Part shown: positions 21,507-32,548 of the stretch, in pieces
Layout: each line of letters opens with the position of its first letter
Position numbering within the stretch: the first letter of the stretch is position 1
Assembly: GCA_002900995.3 (NCBI GenBank)
Contig: CM035314.1
Span: forward strand, 1 to 64,000
Direction of reading: 5' to 3'
Source of the DNA: Ganoderma boninense
Lineage: Eukaryota; Basidiomycota; Agaricomycetes; Polyporales; Polyporaceae
Length of the DNA: 64,000 nt
Program-made: the position numbers and the translations under genes
Notes under the pieces: model-generated
The model's input: the letters and a program-made list of their open reading frames with translations, nothing else
Told to the model about the DNA's origin: nothing
The model's database searches: none

Positions 21507-23812
21507 TTAGCCAACACGCCACTGCCAGATGACACCTGTGGAGTGGAGAGAAACCGACATCGGACGGCGCGAGTCAGCGGGCGTCGTACTGGCTGACACT
21601 GCGCTAGAGGCGCGCGCAAGCGCGGCGAGGCGAACGACACCTACCTAGCGGGTCGCCGTCCTCGTGGAACGCACCTGTCCACATCCCCAGTGCGCCCATC
21701 GCCGAGCCTACGCCGCCGAGCTGGATGGACTCGGACGCCCACTCGTCCTCGCTCGACCCGGGCGCAGTCGACGTCTAGCGTCACGCGTCCGCGTCCGTGT
21801 TATAGCAAGACGCGGGCGGAGCGGAGGTGAGGGGCGATGGGGGGTAAGATAGGTTGAACGATGAGCCTGTTCGGTTTTGACGACGTCAAAAACGCGCGAG
21901 TACGTACCGTCGACCAGCGCACACTCCCGTCCGAGAGCATGCTGACTGTGCCGTGCACGTGGCGGACGTCTTCGTCGCCGCCGTCGAAGCTCCCGACCCA
22001 CCCGCCGCCGCCCATTTCGCCCTCGACGTGGATCGTCGGCCGGTCGGGGAAGAGGTGAGGGAGCGAGGGCGCGGAGTAGCCGGTGATGCGGAGGGACATG
22101 GGGACGATGATCCACGCCTCGTCGAGCTGCGGGTCATGGAAGTCGCCGTAATTCTGCAGCGAGGGCGATGAGCGGAAGGGACAGGCGAGTTAGTAAGAGA
22201 AGCGGACTAACGCTATGATCTAGAAATCGGAAGATATTAGCTGGAAGCGAAGGTCACAGTGAATCGCAGGGTACGCACATACGAGGTCGTCGTAGTCGAG
22301 CCAGCATACAAGACGTCTGCATGCGAGAGGTAAGTCAGATAATGTGCCAACCAGGAGAGCACGCCTATGACCGACCTCCAGATGCCCTCCGCCCCAGCCC
22401 AGTCACGTTCGTATTTCTTCCACTCCTCAGTGGCATCGTCTGAGTCCTCCACTTTCTCCGATTCACCTAACTCATCATCTGGACCAGGTCTCGGGGGTTC
22501 AGGGATCCACGCGCCCCCGCGGAGGTTGTCCCAGTCCTCCAGCTTCGCGATATCCTCCGCGCCCACGTGCTGGTGAAGCTTGCACTCGGCAACGACGCGC
22601 GCAGCGGCCAACCACGCCCAATCCGGGCGAAGCTGCTCCGGGGTGGGCAGAGTCCCAATCGTAGGCGAAGGCAACTGGCCCGGCTCGGGCGAGGCAGACG
22701 AGGAGCTCACACTGGCGTCGTCATGCGGGACGTAGTCGGCGTCCGCGTCGTCGTCCTGATCAGAGTCGGAGTCGCCAGCGCGCGCATCCGGGATGTCCAC
22801 GTCGCCATTCCCGTCACTCCCGTCCGGCGCGCGAGGCAGGATGGCAAGGTAGGGACCCCAGTTGCGGCGCCGGGACAGGTAGTCCATGTAGAACGCGCGC
22901 GGCCTCGCGCGTTCCCTCGCGCGGGCTCTCTGCGCTGCCTCGCTCATGTCCTGCACCTCTGCCGCTTGATCGTCCTTTGATGCGGCGCGGGACTTGCGTG
23001 CCCTTCTCTGGCGCGATGGGGAGGAAGGGGAGGTGTCGTTTGTCTCCGCGTCGACGGTGGGGATGGGAAGGAAGCCGAGGTAAGCGGTGAGCTGACCCAG
23101 GCACTGGTTCTCGACAGTATTGTGGCCGTAGCCGACGACTTTCCAGGAGAAGATACGCTGTGCGAGGGCGAACGAGAGTCCGTGCGAGAGGGTTCGCGCG
23201 AGCCACGCGATATTGAGCGATGGTGTCCGGACGTGACCGCCGGGCGGGTAGACAGGTGTTTGGGTGTGTGCTCTGGTGAGTGCGGAGTCCTCCTCTGAGC
23301 GAGAGACGGCCTCGTGCGGAGGGGAAGGGGACGCAGACTTGAGAACTGAAAGGAGAGCATTGAGGAGACGCACGTGGTCTTCGGGATCTGAATCATGGGC
23401 ATCTGGTAAACTGTCGAGGGGATACATCACGGCCGTGGTGGAACGGAGAGTGCGCTTCTTAGGAGAGACGGGAAGGGGCTGGGCAGTCCGCCGGAGAAAG
23501 TTGGCAGCCCAGATGCGTTCAGTGAAGGCGTATTGCCAGTCGACGTCTGAGCAGCCGCTCATTCATAAGTAGTGAGTAGTAGCCAAAGAATGGCTTACCT
23601 TGGATAGCATCGGAACGAAGTAGCCGCGGGTCGTCGAAGGTTGTCAAGAACAGTGCACGCCAAAGATGGCGGTCGGCAGCGTCATAGACGAGAGAACGGA
23701 GTTGTCGGCACACCTGAGCAAGCGCCGCGACAGACAAAGGATCGCCTCCGACATTGCAAGAGATGAGAATGCTCTCGAGGAGTTCTGCAGGCAGCGACAG
23801 CAGCTCAGACAT
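21507..23812 (-). CDS. F-box domain protein, 607 aa
   Basis: Predicted substrate-recruiting subunit of an SCF-type ubiquitin ligase. Six exons: 23812-23599, 23546-22376, 22316-22283 (34-nt microexon), 22153-21908, 21774-21645, 21535-21507. The F-box is at the very start: LLSLPAELLESILISCN, then a predicted helix with VAALAQVCRQLRSLVYD and LWRALFL. The middle has a basic stretch (about 250-295) and an acidic tract DSDSDQDDDADAD (about 330-342), probably disordered linkers. The C-terminal third reads RRLVCWLDYDDL, IIVPMSLRITGYSAP, GTVSMLSDGSVRWS and GVIWQWRVG, a beta-rich domain that recurs in basidiomycete F-box proteins. The microexon is needed to give WLDYDDL in frame. The donor at 22375 (GTCGGT) is weak, so that junction is the least certain. 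A fragment of a second copy lies at 30121-30206. Confidence 0.85.
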
Positions 23813-23923
23813 GCAGACAGTGCAGGGAGTGTTTCGACTTGTGCAGTCGATGGCAAGAGCCAACCTCGCTTGACTCACCCCCGGCCCCGCACGTCATTGA
23901 CGCCTGCAGCAGAGACAAAATAT

Positions 23924-23994
23924 TCCGACACGGGGAATCGAACCCCGGGCTATCGCGTGAGAGGCGATAATGTTAGCCACTACACCATATCGGA
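23924..23994 (-). tRNA. tRNA-Glu (anticodon CTC)
   Basis: Read on the minus strand this 71-nt sequence starts TCCGATATGGTGTAGTGGC (A-box-like GTGTAGTGG) and ends with the T-arm GGGGTTCGATTCCCC and acceptor strand GTGTCGGA. The acceptor stem pairs seven bases with one G-T pair. The anticodon loop in CGCCTCTCACGCG gives CTC, which decodes GAG. There is no intron and, as expected of a eukaryotic gene, no encoded CCA. It lies 112 nt upstream of the F-box gene start, on the same strand. Confidence 0.97.
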
Positions 23995-24532
23995 CTGCTT
24001 GATCTTGAATAACATACATTTAGGAAGGGATCCATGGGCAGACCGACGCCCCTGCGAGCGGCTTTCCTCGAGGAGTGGGTTTCCCTCCGCCCACAATCCT
24101 CCGAAAGCTGGATTAATCTTACAAGGCAAGGATGAAAGTAAGCGGATCTTAATTTCCTCGTACGATGACTGATCCATTGATTCTTGACATTTACAGGTCT
24201 CCGTTGGCACGAGAGCATTGCACCACGTCTTCCTAGGCTGCTGTCTCCAATCGACCTCCATGCAAAAGATCGATTAGGCAGTATCGTCCAACCGAATGCC
24301 CAGCAAAGCCCCGCTATTTCATGCCCAACGTCATTCCTCTGCTCCGGTTCAGAAGAGCAACATGCCCCTCCTCGAGAACCCTGCGCTTCTGATTGGCAGC
24401 TCTCGCGCAGAATGATCGCCCCCGTCAGCGAACTCCGACTCCGCCTCCGTCCAGCGTACGACATTCAGCATTAATAAGGACGAGGCCTTGGAACATGAAC
24501 ACCCCTCAACACTCTTCGTCTCCAGCTCCACC

Positions 24533-25977
24533 ATGCCTTCTATCTCTGCCTCGGACAAGGTCCTCGTCACAGGCGCGAACGGCTTCATCGGCCACTGGCT
24601 CATCCGCTTTCTCCTCGAGGGAGGGTACTCCGTTCGCGCGGCCGTACGGTCTGCCGATAAAGGCGAGGGCATCCTCAAGGCTGTCGCCGTCAAGGTTCCA
24701 GAGCGCTCGAACGACGTTGAATACGTCGTGATACCTGACTTCACTGCGGTTCGTAGACTCTTGATGTTCAGTCGCATGCACTCGCTAATGACCCGCCTCT
24801 CTCAGGAGAACGTATACGACGATGCCGTGCGAGGCGTCGCCGGCGTCGTCCACATTGCTTCACCCAGCGGCGAGCCTGTTCCCGAGCCGCAGATGATGAT
24901 TCGCCCCGCGGTCGATGCTACGGTCGGGCTGGTGAAGAGTGCTATCGCCCACGGGTAAAATATGACGCTTCGCCGCCGATATACCTACCGTATACTAACA
25001 GCGTTCGGTAGGGACGCCCTCAAGCGCATCGTCATCACGTCTTCCATCATGGCCGTCCTGGGACCGGAATACGGCAGGACATACACCGAAGAGGACTGGG
25101 CGGAGCACGCTGTGAAGGAAGTCGAGGAGAAGGGTGCCGGAGCCGGAATCTCCGCGGTCTACGCTGCCAGCAAGGTCCTCGCAGAGCAAGGTGCGCCGTG
25201 CATGCTAGCCATAGCAAGTGCTTCTCGCCGGACAGAGACTGTGTGTGGTAGCTGCGTCGAGGCTGCGCGAAGAGAACAAGGAGCGAATCACCTGGGACGT
25301 CTCCGTCATTTGCCCTGGATGGTCTTTCGGCGTAAGCATCCGTTCATGAGCTAGACTTGTGTGCCCTGCGAGTCACTAACGGATGTCTGTGCTATCGATT
25401 CAGCCGCCGATGGACGACCCCGCCTCGCCCGAGACCCTGACCTCCACCGCTCGCATGTTCTACGACGTCTTCACCGGCAACCCGAAGTGGTCGGTGCTCT
25501 TCCGCATCGGGCACAACTTCGTGGACGTGCGCGACGTCGCGCAGGGGATGCTCAAGGCTCTCGAGACCGAAGAAGCGGGCGGCGAACGCTTCCTCATGAC
25601 CTCCCGTACGCGCCGCGGCCCCTTGCCAGCGATACGTCGAGCCCCGCCGCTGACGCACGCCCTTACGCAGAACGGTTGACCTGGCAAGAATACTGTAAGC
25701 ACCCACTACTACACATCCCGCTTTTGCTATCGCGCGTGTAACGTGTAACGTGTAACGCTCGCCCGCCGCCGCAGTCAACACTGCCCGTGATCTCGACTAC
25801 TTCCCGAAGCTCGACAAGGGCGACCCCCGCCGAAGCGACGGCGCGCCTCCCGCGCGCATCGGGTCCAACGAGAAGGCGAAGCGCGTCCTCGGCATCACGT
25901 TCAGGAAGATGCCCGAGACGCTCAGGGACATCCTCGACGACTACCGGGCGCGCGGCTGGCTTGCGGAGTACGAGTAG
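24533..25977 (+). CDS. extended SDR reductase, Gre2/dihydroflavonol-reductase-like (A1), 350 aa
   Basis: NAD(P)H-dependent carbonyl reductase of the extended SDR class. Seven exons: 24533-24748, 24806-24954, 25012-25190, 25252-25331, 25404-25605, 25671-25694, 25775-25977. The lengths 216/149/179/80/202/24/203 are identical in all four paralogues here. The cofactor motif TGANGFIG is at residues 13-20, ITSS near 130-133, and the catalytic YAASK (Y172, K176). ICPGW, GNP and the FVDVRDVAQGML segment fit the cinnamoyl-CoA/dihydroflavonol reductase group. The start is the ATG in CACCATGCC; an upstream in-frame TTG is not a start. It is paired with B1 in the same direction. It could reduce an aldehyde, diketone or phenolic ketone; which one is unknown. 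Confidence 0.9.
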
Positions 25978-26628
25978 CCACATCCGCATCCAGCTGCCAG
26001 TCATTGCCATGTGGCGGACGAACGCGTCGCGGGTCTCGAACGCGCGCGACCGTCCTATGTGATATACTTATAAGCTACTTAAAGCCCATGGTGTCGATCA
26101 TTCGTAAATGATTACGCTCGTCCGAAAGGCACCATCCCTGATCAAGCGACACACCACGAAACACGCTCGGTGCCGAGCTGGTGGCCCCGGGTCCGTTTTA
26201 CTGCGAGAGGTGTAAGCCAAGGGCCGCACGCTCGCATCTAGTCTCTGCCCGCACGCGAACGCCGAGTGTTTCGGGCGCGTCTCAACCAATTCGCCGCTAA
26301 ACGCTATCGTCTCCATGGAGGCAGCAGCCAGCTCGAGTCTGGTTGCGTTCTCAAACGGCCTTGTGGCACACGCGTACCTGCTCCACCGTGCTTCATGGCT
26401 TGCGATCAATCGGCGGCCATGCTGAGCAGCGTGGGGTCACTGTAGGCAACTAACAGTATAGTAGTCAGCGCCATAGCGCTCGATGCTCTACTTAATGGTT
26501 CATTCTGCCAGCACACCCGTAGGTTCCGCCTGCGTCTTTTGTTCTGTGCCTCCTGCGAAGTCCTGACATACGCACCTCGTGACGTCTCAAACTCTTACCC
26601 TGTCCCACCAGAGACTCATTCCTCCTAG
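25978..26628. other. A1-B1 intergenic, duplicated in front of B2
   Basis: About 26270-26420 resembles 33560-33720 upstream of B2: both have GCGTCTCAACCA followed by a TCGCCG/TCTCCG word, CAGCAGCCAG, and AACGGCCTTGT followed by CACACG. There is no coding signal. This supports duplication of the A-B pair together with its spacer. Confidence 0.55.
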
Positions 26629-28089
26629 ATGCCTACTATCGCACCTTCAGATAAGGTCCTCGTCACCGGCGCGAACGGGTACGTCGGCGTCTGGGTCGTG
26701 AAGCTCCTCCTCGACCGCGGATACAAGGTGCGCGGGGCGGTACGGTCCCAGGAGAAGGGCGAGGCGCTCGCGAAGATCATCAAGGACAAGTCCCCTGCAC
26801 ACGCCGCGGACTTCGAGTACGCCGTGGTCGAGGACCTCACCGCCGTGAGTGGTTCTCCAGAACGCTCGGTTTGCTTACTGTCTGACTGCCGCTTCTTCTC
26901 CTTCTTCTTCTCTCCAGGACCACGCGTATGACGACGCGGTCAAGGGCGTGTCTGGGGCCGTGCACGTCGCGTCGCCCCTCACGTCGTGGGCAACGCACCC
27001 AGACCAGGTAATCAAGCCCGCCGTCGAGGGCACGCTGGGGCTTCTGAGGAGCGCGCTCGCGCATGGGTGCGTGTCCTTCGTTCTGCACCGCGGACGCCAA
27101 GTTGTCGTGCAGCGCATTGACAGGGTTCATCTCGGTTTGCTAGGCAAGGCATGAAACGCATCGTCGTCACGTCCTCCGTGCGCGCGGTCATCCGGGCCGA
27201 GGCCGGCCGCACGTACACCGAGGACGACTGGGCAGACGACGCGGTCGCGGAGGTCAAGGAGAAGGGCGGCGCGGCGAACGGCATGAGCATGTACGGCGCG
27301 AGCAAGGTCCTCGCCGAGAGAGGTGCGTCGCGCTGCCTTGTTCTTAAGTACCTTTAATTGCTGACGACATCGGGCAGCTGCGTGGGGTTTCCACGCCGAG
27401 CACAAGGACGAGGTCGGCTGGGACTTGGTCACGATCGACCTGGGCTGGGTGTATGGGGTGCGCGCTCTCGTCTCAGGGTCGACGCAGGCTGTCTCTTCGA
27501 CCGAACTGACGGCAACGTTGTTATCTCTACAGCCGACCGTGGAAGATCCGGCGACGCCGAAGGAGCTCCCCTCGACCGCGGGCCTCTTCTACAACATGAT
27601 ATCCGGCAACCCGATGTTCGACTCGTATAACGGCGCGGGGATGAACTACATCGACTCGCGCGACGGTGCGGAGGCGCATGTGAAGGCGCTAGAGGTCGAA
27701 GCGGCGGGCGGAGAGCGTTTGCTCGTTATGTCACGTAAGTTCTTCCCCATCCTCGCGTCTCGGAGAACTTGGGCCTGACTGACCGTCGTCCCTGGGTGCA
27801 GACTGGTGCCATTGGCAAGACTGGCGTAAGTCCCCGGACAGCTATCCGCGCTTCGCTCTCGTGGCTAACGCCGTCTACCGTTGTAGGAAACAAGGCGGGG
27901 GAGCTCGGGTACTTCCCCAAGCTCGACAAGGGGGATCCTCAACGGTGCGCGAGTTTGCAATCACGGCCGTGCTCCAGCGAGAAGGCGAAGCGCATCTTGG
28001 GCATCGAGTTCAGGAAGCTGCCCGAGACGCTGAAGGACACGTTGGACTACTACCGACAGAGGGGATGGCTCGCGGAATACGAAGCTTAG
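26629..28089 (+). CDS. extended SDR reductase (B1), 350 aa
   Basis: Seven exons: 26629-26844, 26918-27066, 27144-27322, 27378-27457, 27533-27734, 27802-27825, 27887-28089. The exon lengths are the same as in A1. The start is MPTIAPSDKVLVTGANGYVG, giving the TGxNGxxG at residues 13-20. The catalytic YGASK (Y172, K176) is intact and preceded by VVTSSVRAV. The 24-nt exon 6 encodes WCHWQDW, where the A type has RLTWQEY, and the C-terminus reads KLPETLKDTLDYYRQRGWLAEYEA. It differs from A1 in the substrate-facing part (GNPMFDSYNGAGMNYIDSRD), so a different substrate is likely. It is closest to B2. Cytosolic; there is no targeting signal. Confidence 0.9.
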
Positions 28090-28618
28090 CTGGAATGAGG
28101 CGCGAGGGAGCGTCGTGGTAATGACCAGACATTTCTGCGATATGTTTCGAGGTTTATTCTTCTGATACCCCTTCTTATATGGTGGGGTCGCGGCTGAACG
28201 GAGCCTGAGAGATAAGTGTCGAGGACCTCCGGTGAGTGATCGGGATCACGGCGCTCGCTCCTCGGAGCCAAGGCTTGGAAGAGGGCTCGTTGGAATTACC
28301 TACATGCGGAGCCGGAGCGACAGTGCAAGTTGACGATCGCCTCCCACACTCTTCTACTAGCCGCCGGTCGGTATTCCGTACGTATTCTCGAAGTTGTGGT
28401 GCGTCAAGGATTGTCAAGATCGCGGAACGGCGGACGACTCGTCGCGCTAGGTCAGCCAAGTTGGCCTGTATCTGTTGGCATCTTTGCCTCCTTTCTTCGC
28501 GAGGATGTCAGTACGCCTCATGTATGCGCATAACTGGCGCGACTGGTCGACGACGTACGATGTTGCATGAAATTAATTCTATGCTTCCCTGAACCCACCC
28601 TATAGCAGCTGCGACGGA
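28090..28618. other. intergenic, no gene supported
   Basis: Only short frames on both strands and no recognisable product. It ends at the FMO remnant. Confidence 0.4.
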
Positions 28619-28832
28619 CGATCGCGCCAGGGACGACCTGCTGACCCGAGCTCTCGATGCCACCCGCGCCTACAAGAAAGCCTGCGCTCGCGACCGCGCC
28701 CGATGGAAGCGTGGCCCTCTGCGCCACCAGGTCGACGCTCACCATAAACGAGTTCAAGCGGTGAGACCGTACAGGAGCCTGTGCAGGTCCGTGCGCGATG
28801 GATGAGGTAGCTTGGCACGCCTGAGTCCGGAT
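28619..28832 (-). pseudogene. FMO (salicylate-hydroxylase-like) remnant
   Basis: On the minus strand one frame reads VPSYLIHRARTDLHRLLYGL, matching APYYHIHRADLHKLLFDL of the intact FMOs. After a frame break the next reads MVSVDLVAQRATLPSG and FLVGAGGIESSGQQVV, matching VVSVDPDAPSITLASG and LIVGADGVKSLLQEVV. The GADG aspartate is replaced. The sequence covers only the middle of exon 1; the GxGxxG and GDACHP parts are missing. It is a fourth, dead FMO copy lying between the two SDR pairs. Confidence 0.75.
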
Positions 28833-30120
28833 AGGTGTTCAGCATGCAGCGGAGCCGTCCGCTCGCCCTCCGAGTCGTCGAAAGAGCTGTATCAAGAACA
28901 GCGGCAGAGGCGGCCGGAGACCGTGGATGCCAGATCGCGGAAGTGGCCTCGGATAGTGTCACCTTGAGTCGGGAATTAGGCCCGGTGAGAAATCGCTATG
29001 GCAGATTTCAGCGAGAGACGGCAAAATCAGCAAGCGCCATACGAGATATGGTAAACTGAGGCTCATTTCGCCTACCCGCTCGATTTAGACACGTCATAAC
29101 GAAACTGGCCCGCGCGCGAGACACTGGTTGACAGCAAGTTGCAAGGTTTGTTTACGTTCCTTCATCAATACAACGACGCGCATTTTAAGCTCAGCGCGAG
29201 TTTCAAGCAAACATGCATGGCACATGCTGGATTGCTTGAAACTCGCGAGTGTTGTATTTCGTCTCGCAGACCTCGCGAAGTTTGCAAAGCTGAATTCCGT
29301 CCCGTGATAGGCTGGAGTGTCTCCTTATAAAGCGAGCTTCTCATCGCGATTTCTCTTTGTCGCTTCTTGTCCTTCTCCATCATGAAGTTGCCCCCAGGTT
29401 CGAATTCCTGCCCCTCTCCCCCGCTTTACTCGACTATATGCGGCCATTCTACAGCCTCTGCAGCTACTAGGTAACAGGGTGAGTGATGACCAAATACTGT
29501 TACTTCCGTTGCTGACGAACTTCTCGGACTTGTAGGTAGTCGGCGATCTCCCGGGGGTGCCGCACATGGTAAGTTATCCCTTTCTAAGTGGATATATGCG
29601 AGTATTCTGGTTGCCCCGTAAGGGCTCCCACCATCAAGACGTCGCTCCAGTGATGGCTTTGGAGGCAGCGGGATGATGGCGATGAATGCGCCGGCATTGT
29701 GGGTTGGGGGCTCTGGTGACAGGTATGGAAACGGGCGTAATGTAGTGCTAGTAGTGTACACGGTATGCCATATATGTTGGAGCGTGTCAATGCTATTAAA
29801 TAGATGTTATTCCACACCATGAACTGAGCGCGATCCACCTTATTTCTACTGGATCTTCCCAGATGTATTAAATGTAGGGACCGCAGATCCCGCCATTTAT
29901 CGCCCAATTCTGCAGAGTTCGGAAGAAATTGCCGGAGGGAAAATATGCCTCAGCTCAATATCTTGGGCAATATATGGCAGTTGTGGTCCCTTAAGATTTT
30001 GCCACAGCTCGGCGGATTCTGCCATAGGGATTTCTCACCGGGAATTAGGGACCAAGCAACGCTCTGCAGCAAGCCAGTCCATGCCGCAGGAGAGAGAGAG
30101 AGAGCTAGAGAGAGGGCGAC
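28833..30120. other. intergenic, no gene supported
   Basis: No coding signal. A GGTTCGAATTC word at 29397 looks like a tRNA T-arm, but no tRNA fold surrounds it. A short GA-rich run lies at about 30090-30118. Confidence 0.45.
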
Positions 30121-30206
30121 TGAAGGTGCACCAAGTCGGCAAAGCTGAGCAAGCGCCGCGGCCGACACAAGGGGCTGCCCGGGCCGGTGAGACTCTCCAA
30201 CAGGCG
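30121..30206 (-). pseudogene. F-box gene fragment
   Basis: On the minus strand this reads LLESLTGPGSPLVSAAALAQ followed by LCRLGAPS, in line with LLESILISCNVGGDPLSVAA followed by LAQVCRQLRS in the intact F-box protein. At DNA level GCGGCGCTTGCTCAG is shared exactly and TGCCGAC follows at the same spacing. The rest of the gene is gone. It lies about 0.8 kb left of A2, as the intact F-box start lies about 0.7 kb left of A1 in the same orientation. Confidence 0.6.
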
Positions 30207-31042
30207 CGCGCTACCTCATGCCTGAAAACGCTGGCGTCAGCGCATGTTGTCGTCGGTCTCTGATCTCATTTGCTCCTGCCTCTTGGCCATGTTACGCACC
30301 TCCTTCAGGATGGCTTCGCTCTGACGCATATACTCCTCTGTCTTCGCTGGCCACATTCAATATATTCCTTGCCTTCGTCCTTCATGCGCCGCCTCCAGCT
30401 CGGCCGACGTCCGGGCTCCCAAATCAAGCTGACCCAAAGCGGACCTCAACTTTGCCACCGCACGGAGGTAAGTTCCTTCCCCAAACTTTTACGTCTAGGT
30501 CAGTCCACGCACGTTCCATGGATATCTCAAGCGGTTTGAGGGATATTTGGTTTGCCCATCTCAACTGCGTTGACTCCAGTCACAGGTACGGAGGGGTCCA
30601 GGTGAGGCTTGGGGTGCACAACGGGTAGCGGTGGGTGGGGCACTCGGCGGTTAGGGCGCGCAGCGTATGGTCAACGGACGCACGGCATTAAGGTAGTGTC
30701 CTGCGGCATCGTGTGCGCTAGCCTGCGGTCATGCGTGCCTAGCGACATTGGGGACGTTGGTGGACAGTGGTGAGTGCCAGTGAATCTTGAATACTCGCAC
30801 ACCATGTGTGTCAACTGAATTGCTCCATGTACGCAATAACATCGCCGTCAGCACCTACTTATATCGTGGAACGCACAAGAAGCCCTTCGGCCTATTCTCC
30901 GGGCCCCGACGTGAGAAATGCCCCCCGTGCAAGCCCACGACCACGTTGATTGCCCCGCCCGCGCCCCGCGCTGCTGGGGAACTTGTCGAGAAACACCGAC
31001 GTCGAACACCCCTCCTCAACACTCTTCGTCTCTACCTCCACG
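30207..31042. other. upstream region of A2
   Basis: No gene is supported. The last 40 nt (ACACCCCTC...AACACTCTTCGTCTC, then CTCCACGATG) match the leader of A1 almost base for base, marking the duplicated promoter-proximal region. Confidence 0.5.
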
Positions 31043-32548
31043 ATGCCTGCTATCTCTGCCTCGGACAAGATCCTCGTCACGGGCGCGAACGGCTTCATCG
31101 GCCACTGGCTCATCCGCCTTCTCCTCGAGTCCGGGTACTCCGTCCGCGCGGCTGTCCGATCTGCTGATAAAGGCGAAGCGATCCTCAAGACGTTCTCCAC
31201 CAAGGTTCCGGAGCGATTGAAGGACGTAGAGTACGTTGTGATACCAGACTTCGTGGCGGTTCGTAGACTTCGCATATTCAGTCGCACGCGCTCGCTAATG
31301 ACCCACCCCTCTCAGGAGAACGCATACGACGATGCCGTGCGAGGCGTCGCCGGCATCGTCCACATTGCTTCACCCAGCGGCCAGCCTGTTCCCGACCCCC
31401 AGATGGTCATCCGTCCCGCGGTCGACGCCACCGTTGGACTCCTCAGGAGCGCCGTCGCCCACGGGTAAACTCTGGAGTCTTACGGCACATGTAGCATGTA
31501 TACACATACCGTATACTCACCTATGCTCTGCAGGGATGCCCTCAAGCGCGTCGTGATCACGTCTTCCGTCATGGCGGTCTTGGGCCCGGAATACGGGAAG
31601 ACATACACTGAACAAGACTGAGCGGAACACATGGTGAAGGAGGTCGAGGAGAAGGGCGCCACCACGGGGCTTGGCGAGGTCTACGCGGCGAGCAAAGTCC
31701 TCGCAGAGAAAGGTGCGCCCTACAACCATCCATATTTGCACGCAGCCTTTCGTGCCGAATAGTGAATCCTCGATCCTGCAGCCGCGTGGAAGCTGCACGA
31801 CGAGCACAAAGACAGAGTCTCTTGGGACGTCTCCGTCATCTGCCCCGGATGGGTGTTCGGCGTAAGCGCTCCTTGGTCCTTGGACTGCGTGCGCCGACTT
31901 GCTCATGATGCATGAACACGCACCTTGCTTGCCGTCCAGCCCCTGATGGACGACCCCGCCTCGCCCGCCGCGCTGACCTCCACCGCGCGCATGTTCTACG
32001 AGGTCTTCACCGGCAACCCGATGTGGGCGATGATCTTCCAGCTCGGGCACAACTTCGTCGACGTGCGCGACGTCGCGCGCGGGATGCTCAACGTGCTCAA
32101 AACCGGAGACGCAGGCGGCGAACGCTTCCTGCTGACCTCCCGTACGCCCGCCGCGCCCTGACGATTCTTCAGGGCCCACCGCTGACGCCTCCGTTTGCGC
32201 AGAATGGCTGACCTGGCAGGAATACTGTAAGCACTCGCTTTCGCTTTTGCTCTATACTTGTGCATGTGCATGCGCTCGCCTGGGCGGAATCCGGATGTCG
32301 ACAAGGGACTGACGCCGCTGCTGACACCCCTCTGCCGCGCCGCAGTCAACACCGCCCGCGACCTCAACTATTTCCCGAAGCTCGACAAGGGCGACCCCCA
32401 CCGGAGCGACGGCGTGCCGCCCGCGCGCATCGCGTCGAACGAGAAGGCGAGGCGCGTCCTCGGGATGACGTTCAGGAAGATGCCCGAGACGCTCAAGGAC
32501 ATCCTCGACGACTACCGGGCGCGCGGCTGGCTCGCGGAGTACGAGTAG
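31043..32548 (+). pseudogene. extended SDR reductase (A2) with an in-frame stop
   Basis: Close paralogue of A1 with the same seven exons: 31043-31258, 31316-31464, 31534-31712, 31782-31861, 31940-32141, 32203-32226, 32346-32548. All splice sites and phases are intact, as are TGANGFIG and YAASK. In exon 3 the codon that is TGG in A1 (TEEDW) is TGA here at 31619-31621, so translation would stop after about 150 residues, before the catalytic Tyr. Everything downstream is otherwise open. This is the pattern of a very young pseudogene, a polymorphic null allele, or a sequencing error; recoding is possible but there is no evidence for it. Confidence 0.85.

Noticed and set aside
29390..29420. tRNA T-arm-like GGTTCGAATTC
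   Set aside because: No matching D-arm, anticodon stem or acceptor stem in the surrounding 90 nt on either strand.
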